Source: Butyriboletus loyo
Lineage: Eukaryota > Basidiomycota > Agaricomycetes > Boletales > Boletaceae
Length of the DNA: 64,000 nucleotides
Direction: 5' to 3'
NCBI GenBank assembly: GCA_038093515.1
Contig: JBBPSI010000120.1
Span: 1-64,000 of the forward strand
A program made the translations under genes and the position numbers. Positions 24,413 through 36,563 of the stretch are shown piece after piece (within the stretch, counting starts at the first letter, position 1; each line of letters starts with the position of its first letter). Under the pieces are notes generated by a model. It was given only the letters and a program-made list of their open reading frames with translations, did not search any database and was not told the DNA's origin.

Positions 24413-25549
24413 ATGCTCCATCCGTCTTCTTTTCGCTTCAGAAAAATCAAAAACATGCATCGCGACTATCATGAGCCCAAGCGTGCAAGCCGTCATCGTT
24501 TTCGCGACCTCTCACCTATAAAACTGACAGATATATTCAAGTCCCTGCGGCGCCGGAGATTACGCAGAGGCGTTTCTCATAGATCCTCTTCGATCCACTC
24601 ACGAAGCTGTCCTCCGCCCTTTGCTGACCACGACTCCTCACCTGTACAACTCACTTCACCTGACCTTTCCACATCATCGTCTCTTCACATTTCACGCTAC
24701 CGTTCCGATGCCGTAAGCTTCCTGAGCGCTACGGAGGAAGACTGCTCATCCGGCATGAGCACCTCAAGCTCCGGTCTTCAAGGCGCGCTCCCCGGCGTAG
24801 AGAGGGCCCATATCTCACTACGTCCCTTTCCAGCATTCCCTACATCACCATTTATGTTCCAGCTGCGCTCGGCATCAACGAATGACCATCTGGTCGAACG
24901 ATTGGAACAACACTTGCGCCGACTGAGTATAGGAGACGCAAGTCCGGAGCACACTGTACCCAAGTACTCTTCACGTGACATTTCAATGGACGTGTGCATG
25001 GGCCCGAACGTATCTCCCCAACGAAGTATCGACTCGGGGACGTCCCCGCGTTGCGCGCTCTCCGACAAGGATGTACATAAGCTAATGTCTTCGCCTCGCG
25101 ATCAAAATGTTGTTCCAATGATCCTCGTCACTTCCGTTGACGCCAAGCACGCAAAACCTTTACCTCCCTCTGATAAACGGCCATCCAGAGCACCGTTTGG
25201 CCCATCTAACCTGATCAATCGTCCTACTAACGTTCCCCCTGCTAAATCCGAACGAAAAACGATACCTGACGACCCTTTCACGACGCAGCCGCATGGCTCT
25301 GCCTATCCCCCAGACTACACCCTCACCTTCCGACTCCCCTCTTTTCCCCCGGGCTATTCGAGTCCCTCGAAGTACGCCCCTGAGACGCCGACGCCGATGT
25401 GTTGTGATCACCTGGGTGATTGTAGGGGTGATTTGTGGGAGATCTTACATCCCCCACTTGTTCCCGGGGCACTTATACTGCCTCCGTTCAAGTTACCGCC
25501 CTTGAGCACGAGTCTTTTCGATGACGTGTCTACACCGTTACCATTGTAG
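24413..25549 (+). CDS. Hypothetical Ser/Pro-rich protein, single exon
   Basis: An uninterrupted 378-codon frame beginning MLHPSSFRFRKIKNMHRDYH. It starts with a very basic region (FKSLRRRRLRRGVSHRSS), runs through long Ser/Pro/Thr-rich, probably disordered, sequence, and ends in a Pro-rich tail that contains CCDHLGDCRGDLWEILHPP. No transmembrane segment or known domain is visible. The length of the frame in otherwise stop-rich DNA supports a real gene. It lies 170 bp after a P450 relic, so it may have been brought in with, or survived beside, that duplication. I do not recognise its family; the basic N-terminus could be a nuclear signal, which is inference only. Confidence 0.6.
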   Translation: MLHPSSFRFRKIKNMHRDYHEPKRASRHRFRDLSPIKLTDIFKSLRRRRLRRGVSHRSSSIHSRSCPPPFADHDSSPVQLTSPDLSTSSSLHISRYRSDAVSFLSATEEDCSSGMSTSSSGLQGALPGVERAHISLRPFPAFPTSPFMFQLRSASTNDHLVERLEQHLRRLSIGDASPEHTVPKYSSRDISMDVCMGPNVSPQRSIDSGTSPRCALSDKDVHKLMSSPRDQNVVPMILVTSVDAKHAKPLPPSDKRPSRAPFGPSNLINRPTNVPPAKSERKTIPDDPFTTQPHGSAYPPDYTLTFRLPSFPPGYSSPSKYAPETPTPMCCDHLGDCRGDLWEILHPPLVPGALILPPFKLPPLSTSLFDDVSTPLPL

Positions 25550-26828
25550 ATACTTTAGTCGTGTATGACTGCGCGTTAATGGCAAGTACTGGCGATATGG
25601 GGCTGTTCATTTTCCATTCTCACATGATCTGACTCGGTTCGGTTCAGTTCAAAATCATTGTCTTTCTGCAGCCCACTCTCAATGGACACTAACATCATAT
25701 CGTTCTTTCCGCTCGCAAGGCATCGTCAAACGTATAACTCGTCACCATCGTCCATACCCACTTCTGCAGTCTCTGGGTCGTCGGCCTGCATGTCCATGTC
25801 CATGAGTTCGACCACGAGGCGTACCTGAGATCACACGTGATCCTATACCGTCGTATTTACGTCGGTTCATTGTGGGACGCGTGACAACCCAGTAAGTACT
25901 GGTCGTGTGGAGGAACATACGCCAACACCCCGAGCCTACTGATTGAGGTGCACTGGAGTACGCTTGTTTGCCTAGACGCAGCCCGCGAACATGCCTAGCG
26001 CGAACGATTGATCTCCTAGGAATCTCTCCCTCCCGTCGACTACATCCGTGACACATGCGGCGTACACCAGGACCTTGGCAACGTTTACGAGCCCATAGTG
26101 ATACCGAGAGAGATCTTGGGAGACGTTTACTTTGGCGATCTGTTCTCTGCACACCTCTCCACTCTCTCCTATTTGAAGTGCAGGATGTGGGAGAAACTTG
26201 GATACACTACCCGGAGGCGAGGAGATGAACTTGGGAAGCTGACCGACGACGACGTAAACCTGCCAGGAACCTGTTTCCTCGTTCGTCAGATCAGGTTGGC
26301 AACTGCCATCCCTGCCAGCGTCACCGACCGGGACGACAGATTCGACGATCTGGCAGAGGTGCTGAGAGTCCTAGTCAGAGTCGCCATAAACAAACGTATT
26401 GGATTCTTTGGCTTGTCGGGAATATGGCGTTAGTGGCCCGGGTCTGAACAAGGAACGATGGATGATGCATGATGCGAGGGAGAACGTATGGCGACGGCTT
26501 TGGGCCTCGGCGGGCGGTGGTTGGTGGGACTTTTGCGACCTTGTACAAGTACGCCTCACTGTCATAACACTGAGTTCAGCGAGTCGAGGAAATAGTGAAT
26601 GTGTATGTGGTTGATGAAACCCTGATAGAAAAGTTGAAAAAGCTATTCAATGAAGCAACCGTCAGCCGACCGACCGAGCACAAGGAACACTATTCTCCGA
26701 GTCATTACTTGCATCCGCAAAAAATACTTGAATGTACACAAGCAGTACTCTACTCACAACAGGAATCATTGATATAGAGATATATTAGCTAGTACATGCA
26801 AAACCCTCATAACGCACCCAGGGGCATC
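25550..26828. other. Intergenic; unrecognised decayed frames
   Basis: About 1.3 kb. A minus-strand frame at 25742-26152 and a plus frame at 26098-26433 overlap each other on opposite strands; neither shows a domain. The minus strand near 25972-26110 reads QDLSRYHYGLVNVAKVLVYA, which looks as if it were once coding. No call is made. Confidence 0.4.
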
Positions 26829-26902
26829 GAGGCTGTAGCTCATTCAGTGGTAAAGCCTCGCCGTCGCCCTGCCCCGGGTCTGATTCTCTTTCATCTCACC
26901 GA
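26829..26902 (+). pseudogene. tRNA-like fragment, possibly tRNA-Asp(GTC)-derived
   Basis: The stretch has a good A-box-like D arm (TAGCTCATTCAGTGGTA), a possible GTC anticodon and a weak B box (GGGTCTGATTCTC). The D stem has only three pairs and the anticodon and acceptor stems do not pair properly, so I do not call it a working tRNA. It could be a decayed tRNA or the head of a SINE. Confidence 0.25.
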
Positions 26903-26925
26903 TCAACCTGAGCTACGAAGAAACC

Positions 26926-27723
26926 TCAGAATCCAGATATAGTCACGACGAGGAAGTGTGTACTCACTGCCTGCACCGACTGGAGGTCGTTAACCAGCCA
27001 CGGTAAATGCCCTAAAAACACCTCTGCGTTCAGCTCAAACACCGAATCATCCGTCACCTCCGCCCCATCCTCGCCGTTCACATCCGACCCTTCGTTTGCA
27101 TTCCGCACCAACGTCGGACGCGGCAAACTGGGCGTCAACGCCGCCAAACACGTAAACGCAAACGAGCGCGACTGAAGTTTGCATAGTCCACCCGCGCAGA
27201 TCAACATTGTCATTCGACTGACAAAGTCGATGATCTGAGCAAACTGGGCGAGCGTGAGACTGGGCTGCGAAGAACCATAACCAAACTCAAGGGTACGTTC
27301 GACCTCGAGATCGTGTGCGAGTGCAGTAGAGGGGCCGTCGGAAATGACGCAAACGCGGTCGTGGACGTCGGGGTGGAAGAGGGTACCGCCCGTTGAAAGC
27401 TTCTCTGTGATAGGGGTCACAGAATGACATGCCCCGCCGGTGGAGAAGACACGTTCAATAAGCATGGTGTCCTCCGAATCACTGGGACCACCAGGAGTGG
27501 GAACCAGGACCACCCGAAGTAATGTGTGATGGTGGGTTTTGTCGACTGGTGAACCCCAGGCATCTTGGCCTGCAGCAAGTGCGGTGCACATCTCGACTCT
27601 TTGGACAAATCGAGGGGTCTGCATGCGCACTTCACGGCGCCAATACTCGAGAGACATATCGGCCGCAATGACAGGCGTGGACTTGTGAAAGAAATGGGAG
27701 AGCGAAGATTTGAGGAGTGTCAT
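26926..27723 (-). CDS. Hypothetical protein, 265 codons, C-terminal end uncertain
   Basis: A frame beginning MTLLKSSLSHFFHKSTPV. It contains LEYWRREVRMQTPRFVQRVE, VFSTGGACHSVTPITEKL, GTLFHPDVHDRVCVISDGPS and TLAQFAQIIDFVSRM, which have the even composition of a globular enzyme, though I do not recognise the family. After NDLQSVQA comes GTGAGTACAC, a good splice donor, so the true 3' part may be in a further exon; the DNA beyond is a tRNA-like and repeat-rich stretch, suggesting the gene could be truncated. As written the frame ends 19 codons later. There are no introns upstream in the frame, unusual for this window. Confidence 0.55.
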   Translation of the reverse strand: MTLLKSSLSHFFHKSTPVIAADMSLEYWRREVRMQTPRFVQRVEMCTALAAGQDAWGSPVDKTHHHTLLRVVLVPTPGGPSDSEDTMLIERVFSTGGACHSVTPITEKLSTGGTLFHPDVHDRVCVISDGPSTALAHDLEVERTLEFGYGSSQPSLTLAQFAQIIDFVSRMTMLICAGGLCKLQSRSFAFTCLAALTPSLPRPTLVRNANEGSDVNGEDGAEVTDDSVFELNAEVFLGHLPWLVNDLQSVQAVSTHFLVVTISGF

Positions 27724-28416
27724 GGTGGGTGATTTGCAGAGTCTGGCTGAGAGATGGTATGGTTCAAAAATTAAGGGGGTGCAAGCATTTATGCATTGCT
27801 GAAAGAGCCCCTCTCGAGCTCGAGCAATACATTTGGTGGCGTCTGGGATGAATGAATAGATCCAATACCTTTTCAACCACGCTCCTTACATAAGCTCATA
27901 CCTTTATTCGGATATTCACACAACAGCGCACTCGAGCGACCAGCAGCATTCCTACTGCCGGCCCCATTCCCCGCCATGGAATTGGTGAGCCACAGAATGT
28001 GAATAGCAGGGCGACCCGAATCTAGAGTGAGCTTGACCACCCGGGCGCTCTTTACTCCATAGACCTCGTTGTATAATATCGGCAGACCTAGACCAATGCC
28101 TTGTCCTGCCCTTCCCACTGCTCGTAAGGACATGTTGTCCCACGCAGTGCTCTTTTTACTCGGTCTAGTTTCCACTCTGGTTCGTCCAATGCTTGTCAAG
28201 GACGAATTGCAGCCTTTGGCTGTTTCTCGTCGCCGGACTGTCAAAAGCACGGGTGCCCCGGGATGGACTATGGCTGGGTTCAACCTTGCCTCAGGGCGTG
28301 GTACCTACTGGATCATTATCGTACGTCTCACCAAAGGGAGCTTCAACCAGCTAAACAACGCGAAATCGCTACCTACGCTATCGGAGTCTCGTCGAGTGTG
28401 CCGATGAATCTGCTAC
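27724..28416. other. Intergenic; unassigned
   Basis: Upstream of the hypothetical gene. A minus frame at 27873-28283 is Arg-rich and has no domain. No repeat was seen. Confidence 0.35.
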
Positions 28417-28950
28417 CGAGCCGTTCGTCGTCCCTTCACCGTCACTGGTCCGCTCATCCACGTTGCAGCAAGTGTCAAGACCGCGATCCTGTCCGCGCTC
28501 GCTGGGATGCTCCAGGTACCGAATCACATCGGGTTGTTCTTCCTACAACCGCGGTGGGGCGTTTGTCAAGTTCGTCAGTCACGTCGAGTGTTATCGTGCG
28601 TACGCGCTACCGATGTGCTCGCCATTCTGATGCGCAGTCTACCGCGTGTGGATCAAGTGGTAACGGAGCTCGTGGGGCGTGTGCGAGGAGGACGAGCTTT
28701 GGGTTGGCTGTTGTCGCACATCGTTTGGAGCACGGTCGTGCACGACAGGGTGAGTGACAAAGTTAGGGAGACCTGCATTGAATTGGTATACAAAGCGTTC
28801 CGTGGGGCGCATGAACATCGAGGGGGCCGGCTAACAAGTGGCCTGCGATTTCGCATCCAAAGGGGATGTGCAGGAAGTGATGGCGGGAATGAGGAGTTTG
28901 GTGGAGGGGTATTGGGAGTTCATCCGGTCGTCTGCGACCAAACATGAACG
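28417..28950 (+). other. Coding-looking stretch, unrecognised, probably a gene relic
   Basis: The plus strand reads RPFTVTGPLIHVAASVKTAI up to a GTACCG donor near 28516, then VDQVVTELVGRVRGGRALGW, WSTVVHDRVSDKVRETCIEL and, in another frame, GDVQEVMAGMRSLVEGYWEF. These are helix-like segments with good hydrophobic spacing and could be exons of one protein. I find no start, no convincing set of introns and no family, so it is listed only as a possible decayed or unrecognised gene. Confidence 0.3.
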
Positions 28951-31232
28951 ATGGGCATGCAGGGTCCTTCCACGGAGGTTGCGATTTGGAGGGTGGAAAT
29001 TATGTTGCCATCGAACCACAGTGGAAAGCATTTTCCATGAGCGAGCTGCAAAGGTCGGATGTGCTCTACTTTCTCAATCATTGCACCTCACTCAGTCGTC
29101 AGTCAGGACCTAATCGCATCCAGTCAAGTATGTCAGCGTTGTGCAGAATATCGAGGTGAATAGTCTTATGATCAGAGCTACTGGTGAGTAAATACATCAC
29201 ACGGCGAATCGACTCCATAACTCGTGATACCGAGTGGAGCCACCACTACTTGGCAGCGGTATGTCCATGGAAACCGTAACCCTTTATCAGACGAATAGAT
29301 CTAGAGGGAAACGCACGCCTAAACACGTTGCCTCTTGCGAGAGTGTTCTACCGTGGTCACTCGGCTGCTTCTCCGTCATCGGTCTACAGGGACGATCGTT
29401 CTCGTGGGGTCTGTCCGAGCCCGATGCATTGGCGAGCAAAGCGAACCCATCCTTAATTGTTGTCTCCAGGCTCTAGCCGCGTATGGAGCTGCCGTCTGAC
29501 ACTACATTATGTCAGAAGCGTCATAACTTAGTAATTGGTCTCATAAAAGCTACGATAATGATTACGCAACAGGGCGGGCGTGGTAAACCTATCAGATGGC
29601 CCGCGCTCGCAGACAATCGTGGAGGAATGTGTAAACATGCAGTCCGAGTCACCCAAGGTCATCCTAGTATAGTGATCAAAACCATCAAGTACTAGCTCTA
29701 GGACGGATCAATGTAAGGTACAAGTTAATAATTGTCACCGTGAAAGTAATCTTCAGACCAAAGGTTTGTACGGGGAACAGATGAGGAACTGGCTGGGTCC
29801 ACCACACCGCGGAAAATGATGTCGTCAAACGTCGGTTCAACGAAGTCGACGGGAGGAGCAACGCGCTTCGGTGGCGGAGCCAGCGCGGCGCCTATCAGTA
29901 CCCTCGGGACAGCAAAGCGGAAGGAAGCCTCAGACGGAAACGCCGGGATGCTTGAGCTGCTTATACATGGAGTAGGGGTACTGAAGGTGGTATTTATACT
30001 CGAATCAGTCCATTTTCGGCCGCCTCGTTTGTGCTGACGCTCAGGTGAAAGGGAACATTCTGACCATGTCACCTAGAAGATCGTCGGCGTCGGAAGAGGG
30101 CCCGGCGAAAACCACCACTAAAATTCAGAGTGAGCCGTGCACTGCGGAATTCGAGAATGAGGACATACGTGGTTCAGGACTAGCCCCTAGTCCAGCGTGT
30201 TTGAAGATGCTGGTAGCAGTGTGTGCATGTTCCTGCTTCGTACGAAATCGTGCACTCGGTGAGAAAAAATCGCGCAATTTAATTGGGGCTTGTTGCTTCA
30301 TAGCCATGGGTTGGGCAGCCTTCTTTTTCTTTTCTTTTATGTGAAAAAATACATTTCTGTCGCTTGAGGGGTCATCTACCATATGCGGACAATCTAGCGC
30401 GGAAATGCCCCGGCGTGAGGTTCCCCCGCCAACCGTTGAACGTTGAGAAACCTTCGAATGGTACCGCCGTATATGTTCAACAGCTTACCCTCATCATATC
30501 GAACGGACCGAAGCAGGTTTTCGTCAAGAAAAAGTGCATCGTGGAGCTTGTCCGCATCCTCTGCACTCAGCCCGGATACCACTTTGTCTCCATCACGAAA
30601 AACACTGGGGCCAATCGACGATCATGTACACTTTCTTCCGTGGGTCCCCTTCGAGGGTCGACCGCGGGAGCTGGCCGTTTGGACAACTTGAAGCCGATAT
30701 CACCTGCACACACGATCCTTGACTAATCGAGTATGTTTGTTATGCGCGACGAACCGACTCATGCAGAATCTCGACGAGTTTTTCTTTGATTGTATCGATC
30801 TTACGAGTCTTTTTAGAATCCCCGTTTGATGTGAATCGGAACACCGAGGTCGAAGGTTCGATCTAGTGGGAAGCATGCTCGTGGACGAGTTGTATTGATC
30901 TGTTCTAGACTCCTCTTTGGAAATGCCCGGAATACCGCTCAACCATAACAAATGAGGGACGGATTTGGCACTTTTCCCGAGGGAAAAAGGATAACTTTGA
31001 TCCAGCGATTGTAAGGACACTTACATCGAACTGCAACCAGTACCCACTTCGCTTTCCAAACTGGAAATCTATGTAGTAATCCATGTGTCCTGGCGTGAGC
31101 CTGAAGAGATGAGGTTCCCCAGGAACACGAAGCCCTGTTGAAATCGCCAGATCGAGCTATAAAAGATGGCATGATGATTATATGTGAACGAAAATGAACA
31201 TTCTGAATCGCACCAATTTACGGAGGCGTAGT
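28951..31232. other. Intergenic, about 2.3 kb, with orphan exon-like frames
   Basis: A minus frame at 29725-30072 ends in FVEPTFDDIIFRGVVDPAS and WSEDYFHGDNY, which looks like the last exon of some protein, yet no upstream exons are visible. Another minus frame at 30394-30582 (GLSAEDADKLHDALFLDENL) is similar. Neither is recognised and both may be debris. The rest holds nothing I can support. Confidence 0.35.
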
Positions 31233-32713
31233 TCAAACATCAAGTCCTTCTCGAGAGGTCCGGGAGAACGGACTGCATATCCATATCATCGGACATGAAT
31301 GTGGTTCGCAAAGAAACATCTTTGGTCTGACGTGGGTTCTGTATAGAGGTGTAGAATGTCGTAAATGTTGTCCGAGAGGATCACCATAAGTGTCGTCACA
31401 AGTGCGACATGCGGGTTTGCCACCAAAGACACTTGCCGACTTTGATGGGAGTCTCCCTTCCATGGTGTAGATAAACACGCTCTCGGCAGCAATTTGCGCA
31501 ACGAGCCGATCATCCAGCGAAATGGCAACCTCGGGGCCGCCCCAGATCATCCCATCATCACACAAGTCCGTGCGACCTGACGCGGACGTCCCACACGTTG
31601 ATGTTACCGTACCAGTCACTGCTGATAATCCTTGTTCTATCTCGGGTCACAGCAATATTGGTTATTGAGTCACTGTGCACCATCGATGTTCTTTCTTGTT
31701 CCCCGTTCTCCAAATTCCATACCCTGACAGTTCCATCATCAGAACCTGCAACAACTCGTCGCCCGTCGGGGAGATACGTGAGCGTACAGTGATTGTTATT
31801 TTCCGGGAGTACCAAATGTGGCTAAGGACCATTGTCGTCAGACTGTTGTGGGACGCTTGGCATGATGATGCTATGGTAGTTGGTTGCGAGTCGGCGTGCC
31901 AGCGAGAATGGAAGGAGTGATGAGCATGAATGGTCTGACGAGTGCAATTACCAGACTCTCAACGGGACACAACCAAGGTACCCGCCACAAATACATCTTG
32001 TTCATCCCATGTCACTGATGCCACGAATCCACCGGAGGGAGGGAAATAAACTGTGAACACATATCTGTCACGCTGTAGATGTTTCCCGACGAGATTACCA
32101 GAAGTTGCATCCCAGGAACGCACAGGTCGATCCCGGCACGCGCTCGCGGGGACCAATCCATCTGGAGAAAGGGAGAGGCAGTGTATACCGTCGGGTGTGA
32201 CCTGACGGTGGCTGTCCGATTAGTTCCCCTGTAACGGAGTTCCAATAGCGAACCGTTCCCTCCTCTGACGTGGCAGAGAAGTGCCTGATGCCAGCGTGTG
32301 ACCACAGCACACAACGGACCCAATGATATTGTTTGGCATTTCAACGGACTCGCCACTCTCGACGTCAAACATGAGGATGTTGCTGTCATCAGAGCCACAT
32401 GCAAGTTTGTACCCATCGGGAGAGAAACGGACGGACGTAAAACCATCGTCGAGCTCGATGGGATGGTTGGCCTTTCTCCTTTCTATAGCAATGGTCCTGG
32501 AAGCAACCGCACCTCGCTGCGGGGGGGTTTCAACGCCCGCCGGAAAATGCCATTCTTCTCGCATCCACCGCTGATGAACGATGAACGATGATCTTCGTCA
32601 CAGCGAGATTGACTGCTCCGCCCTGTGCTGCATAGCTGTTCCTTCTTACCGACCCTCACAGCTCCAGAGCCGGTGACAACTCGTCGTCCGTCAGGGAGAT
32701 ATATGGACATCAT
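31233..32713 (-). pseudogene. Degenerate WD40-repeat gene
   Basis: The minus strand holds several WD40 blades scattered over different frames: SDDGTVRVWNLENGEQERTS and SSDWYGNINVWDVR (about 31570-31770), SEEGTVRYWNSVTGELIGQP (about 32200-32270), SPDGYKLACGSDDSNILMFD (about 32370-32430), and the start of another, YLPDGRRVVTGSG (about 32680). Stops and frame changes lie between them, so no full propeller can be made even with introns. Agaricomycetes have many NACHT-WD40 proteins, and this may be a relic of one; no NACHT P-loop is visible nearby. Confidence 0.7.
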
Positions 32714-34309
32714 GCGCCGCGATTACCCGACGTGGCTGAGGATCATCGCTGTCAGACCGCTGTGGTTTGAAACGATGGTGCTATGCCAGTTGTGTTTCGG
32801 CGTACTTGCAAAGGTGCGTAGAGAAGAAGAAGAGAATGGCGGAAGGAAAACGCTCAACACGTCAGAAATTATTTACTAACCTGTGGTAAAAGTGAGGCAA
32901 TGCTCTCATGACGATGCGGTGGCCTGTTACGGAGGGCACCCTATTGTCATATGCAGTACGGTCTAGCCTAATCACGACTAGCCCAACCACAACAACTTCT
33001 CACGTCCGGTCCAACCACCACTTCGATCCATTCCCGAAATCAGATCCAACTCCAGCGTGCTTGTATGGAGCTTTCCAAATTCTCATCGACCACTCGAGGA
33101 ACCGGCCTATCTACTCTTGTAGACCCAGACTCGATGACCATATCCACCACGCCAGGGCAAATGTCTGTATTCTAGCTTCAGACATGACCTTGTCTAGACA
33201 TGCAACATCCCCCATCCAACTCCTCTCCCGTTCCATCTCCCTGTGCTTGACCTTGTCCCTAACTCTTGCCTTTCCCCTGTCGCCTCAAACGTGGATAACA
33301 CGACTCCTTCCCCTCCAATCATCGCCTCCATATCATCCTTATTCCAATCGCTCGTTGCTTCCTACTGATTCTCAAACTGGATATTCAAGCCAACTCTGCG
33401 TTTTTCCCTCCGCTCAGTGGGGGAAGGGTACCGAGTGAACAGGTGGTATAACCTGTCGACCCTGACGCCGAGCCCGGTCTCAAGCTTGCCGCAAGGGAAG
33501 CAGAGGCGTGGGGTTTGGAATGATGCAAGGGGTGATCATGAGACAAGACTAGGGCTGCACCCGAACCCACCGTCGTTCCTGAAATTGTTTATATCGTTCG
33601 CGCTCCGCGTCGATCTGTTTAAAGATCTCGCAGAGCGTTGTTTCCGCGGCCAGGGCAGCACGAAGAAAGAGGGTGTAAGGTGGGTGCGGACACACCGGTA
33701 AGCGACGTCTGGGTGGCCCGGGCTTTTCGGGAAGAAAGCACGTGCATCTTTTCGTCAATACGTCGAGACTCGAGGATCGAGCGGTAAACGTTAGCAAGTG
33801 GATCCTAAAAATGTATTTGTTGTGAAAGTCACAATTACCATCCATGTATGATTCAGATGCGTCCCTTCATGATGGCAGCAAGCTAGAAACCCATCGGAAA
33901 TGGGCCACCCGAGAACCTCCAGGCTTTTTTGGTGTATACTATTCAGAAAGATGAACAAACCACTTACCGACCACTGTATGCTAAACACTCGTGGTAGATC
34001 CAACTCCAAGAACACAAGTCCGTTATCTATTTAAGAGGGCCGGTACTATGTACAACCTACCAACATTCCGTCAGAATCCGCGGGTTAACAGGCCAGGGGA
34101 AGCCTGACCACGACATAAGTTCTATAACAAGGAACTAAATCCCGCACCGACCGTGTACACGAGCAGTCGTTTACACTTTACCGTCGGTGAGCACAATGCC
34201 CAGTTACATCGATCACTTTATCATAATGGGGATAGAACAAACCTGACATCACCATCGTCAGATAAACATTACATTACAACCTCTTGTCAGGTATGATCTT
34301 CAATTCAAC
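32714..34309. other. Intergenic; unassigned frames
   Basis: A plus frame at 32908-33438 is Ser/Pro-rich without a domain. On the minus strand, 33549-33720 reads FLRAALAAETTLCEIFKQID, which looks like coding sequence, and 33791-34015 begins MFLELDLPRVFSIQWSVSGL. They could belong to one lost gene. No function is assigned. Confidence 0.35.
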
Positions 34310-36563
34310 CTAACCATCCTGAGGGGCTAGAGATACAGCCAATGGCAACTGTGTACCGCGATCAAGTTCGCCGTCGACCATCGGGGTCATGACTATCGCC
34401 AACTGCCGGATGACGCGCTCGGCCTTGTCTGTCATTTTGAACTCAAATTTGCCCACAAGTTCGAATAAGAGCGCTTGCATCTCGATGACGCTATAAGCTG
34501 CCATTAGTGGTACTCCTTGTGATGCAACAGAGGATGTGGACCGCACGCAAAGCGCCATCCCAAGCACGCCCGAGTGCCACTGAAGAAGCTCAATCTGTTA
34601 TGACAGAAGGTATGTTAATGAGCATGTCTCGAAACACGGCGTGAGAAAGACACACAGATTCGAGTATACGCCAATGCCAGTTGATTTCTTTTCGTCCATC
34701 GCGCCGTCCAACCAGCGCTCTGGTTTGAACTCGTGTGCATCCTCTCCCCAGAGGTCTTTATCACTGCCACAACCACGTCCAGTTATCCACCTGAAATGTG
34801 ACTGTAGAACATACCGATTGTATGCAGCAATCGATACTACGATTTGTGTGCCTTTGGGAACAAGTACTTCGTTGATCATATTTCCAGATTCCGTGAGAAT
34901 TGGCTTGGAAAGTGGAAGGATGTCATCTCGACAGGCTATTCGCCAGACGTGGGGTGCCGAAGCGTGGTATCGCAATCCTTCCTGCGTCAGACAGCGATGG
35001 ACGAGGTGAATTAAAACGACACATGCCAGGTGGACATCAGTCACCTTGATCACAGCGCTCAAGTAAGGCATGCCATCTAAATCTGCGGCTGTGACCTGTG
35101 GATCGCCGCGCGCTTGGATGGTGGCTCCGGTCTTCCTTATCTCATCTCGTAGTCTGGATTGAACTTTGGGATACCGTGCAAGCTCCAGTAAGATCCAGGA
35201 AGTAGAATTCGAGGTACTTTCATGACCCGCGATTAAAAGCGTACTGTACACGTCAAGTTCACGATGTTGAATAATGAAAAAAAAAGACCAAATCATGAAT
35301 AAAACCCACCGCATCTGCGCTATCAACTCATCGTCGGTCATTTTGTTCTTCGCATCTGCATCCATGTTGGCCTTGACTGCAAGATAGTCAACGAAGTTGA
35401 TCGGTAGGAGGTGACATGGGAGTAGCACACCGAGTAGAGTGAAGATATCTCGATTACCCCTTCCTTGTAACAGGGCATCTGCCTTCTCCCGTAGTAATTC
35501 CTTTGCAACATCGGTGGCCACACGCCTTCCATGACGTGCGCGTGCTATCCGAGAATTCGAACTATGATCGGTAATCCATTCGAGTATCCACGTCGGAACA
35601 TGCTGTACAGCCGCTTGTATGAAAATTTGCTTTGATGCAGGCAGACCGAAAATGTCGCCACTGGGATGAGGCTAGGAAGTTACGCGGCAACCCTAGCAAA
35701 ATTACGGGCGAACTGACAGATAATTTTCATACGACTTTGCGAGGGGATGCGAGTTGTCTTGGATGGTATTGAACTGGACATCAAATGCGGCTATGAGGAT
35801 GATGCGCAATCCAGACTTGGTCTTTAGGGGGAAAAAACAATCGTACCCTGACCGATTGCATCTAATGCTCCACGCGAGAGCCAAGCTCGAACGTTGAGGA
35901 CGACACTCTGACCATTACTATTCCCAATGGCTTCCAACCACTTTACACTTAGAGATTCGGCACATCCCTTGAAGATCGGCAAAAATGCCCTGGACTCTTT
36001 CAGCCCGAATCCAGGAACCAGTATCTTTCTCTGTCGCTTGTGGTCCTCGCCTATCATGTGGTTATTACAAATGAACAATTGAAAGGAGGAATACTACCGT
36101 CAGCCCAAAGAATCCCCTTCCCAATTAACATGCGCGAAATGATACGGAGATTAGGTAGCCTCGAATAAGTGTATGCCGACGTGTTCAACATCTTCTGCAG
36201 AGCTTCCGGGTCTGTGATTAGGAGTCGATCCTCCTGAGGTTTGATGAGATATAGTACCAGTACGAAATAGCAGAGTGGGCATGCTTACTCCAAAGACGCC
36301 CTTGAACCGAGTGACGTTTCCATACAGACCATGCCACGCGAAGTCTGCTTCACCAACTGGACGTTGGAGCAGCTCGAGCAGGTTACCTAAACCACGTCAA
36401 TGACGTATTGAACGGGCAGGGACAGAAAAGGGACCCTGCCATGGATGAACGACGGTGACTTTGGGCCGCGGATCATGGACAAAGATGGGCGAGCGAAACG
36501 CTTGAACAATACATACACAAGCATCAGGATAGTCAGACCCACAGCTACGGGAGAAGAGATCAT
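34310..36563 (-). CDS. Cytochrome P450 monooxygenase (copy 2), about 12 exons
   Basis: Paralogue of the P450 at 5208-7478, same strand, 27 kb away. It starts MISSPVAVGLTILMLVYVLF with a membrane anchor, then IRGPKSPSF. Middle exons carry GEDHKRQRKILVPGFG and LSRGALDAIGQ; the I-helix motif is AGHESTS, ExxR is EGLR, and the heme loop FFSGTRACLGWRFA spans a small exon near 34560-34600, followed by a short intron and VIEMQALLFELVGKFEF. The frame is intact to the TAG at 34310. Intron 1 has a GC donor (GCAGGG, at 36439) where copy 1 has GT, while intron 2 has GT where copy 1 has GC. One intron of copy 1 is missing here. A CATAATTTT box sits about 15-25 bp upstream of the ATG. Substrate unknown; expected to be ER-membrane bound. 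Confidence 0.9.
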
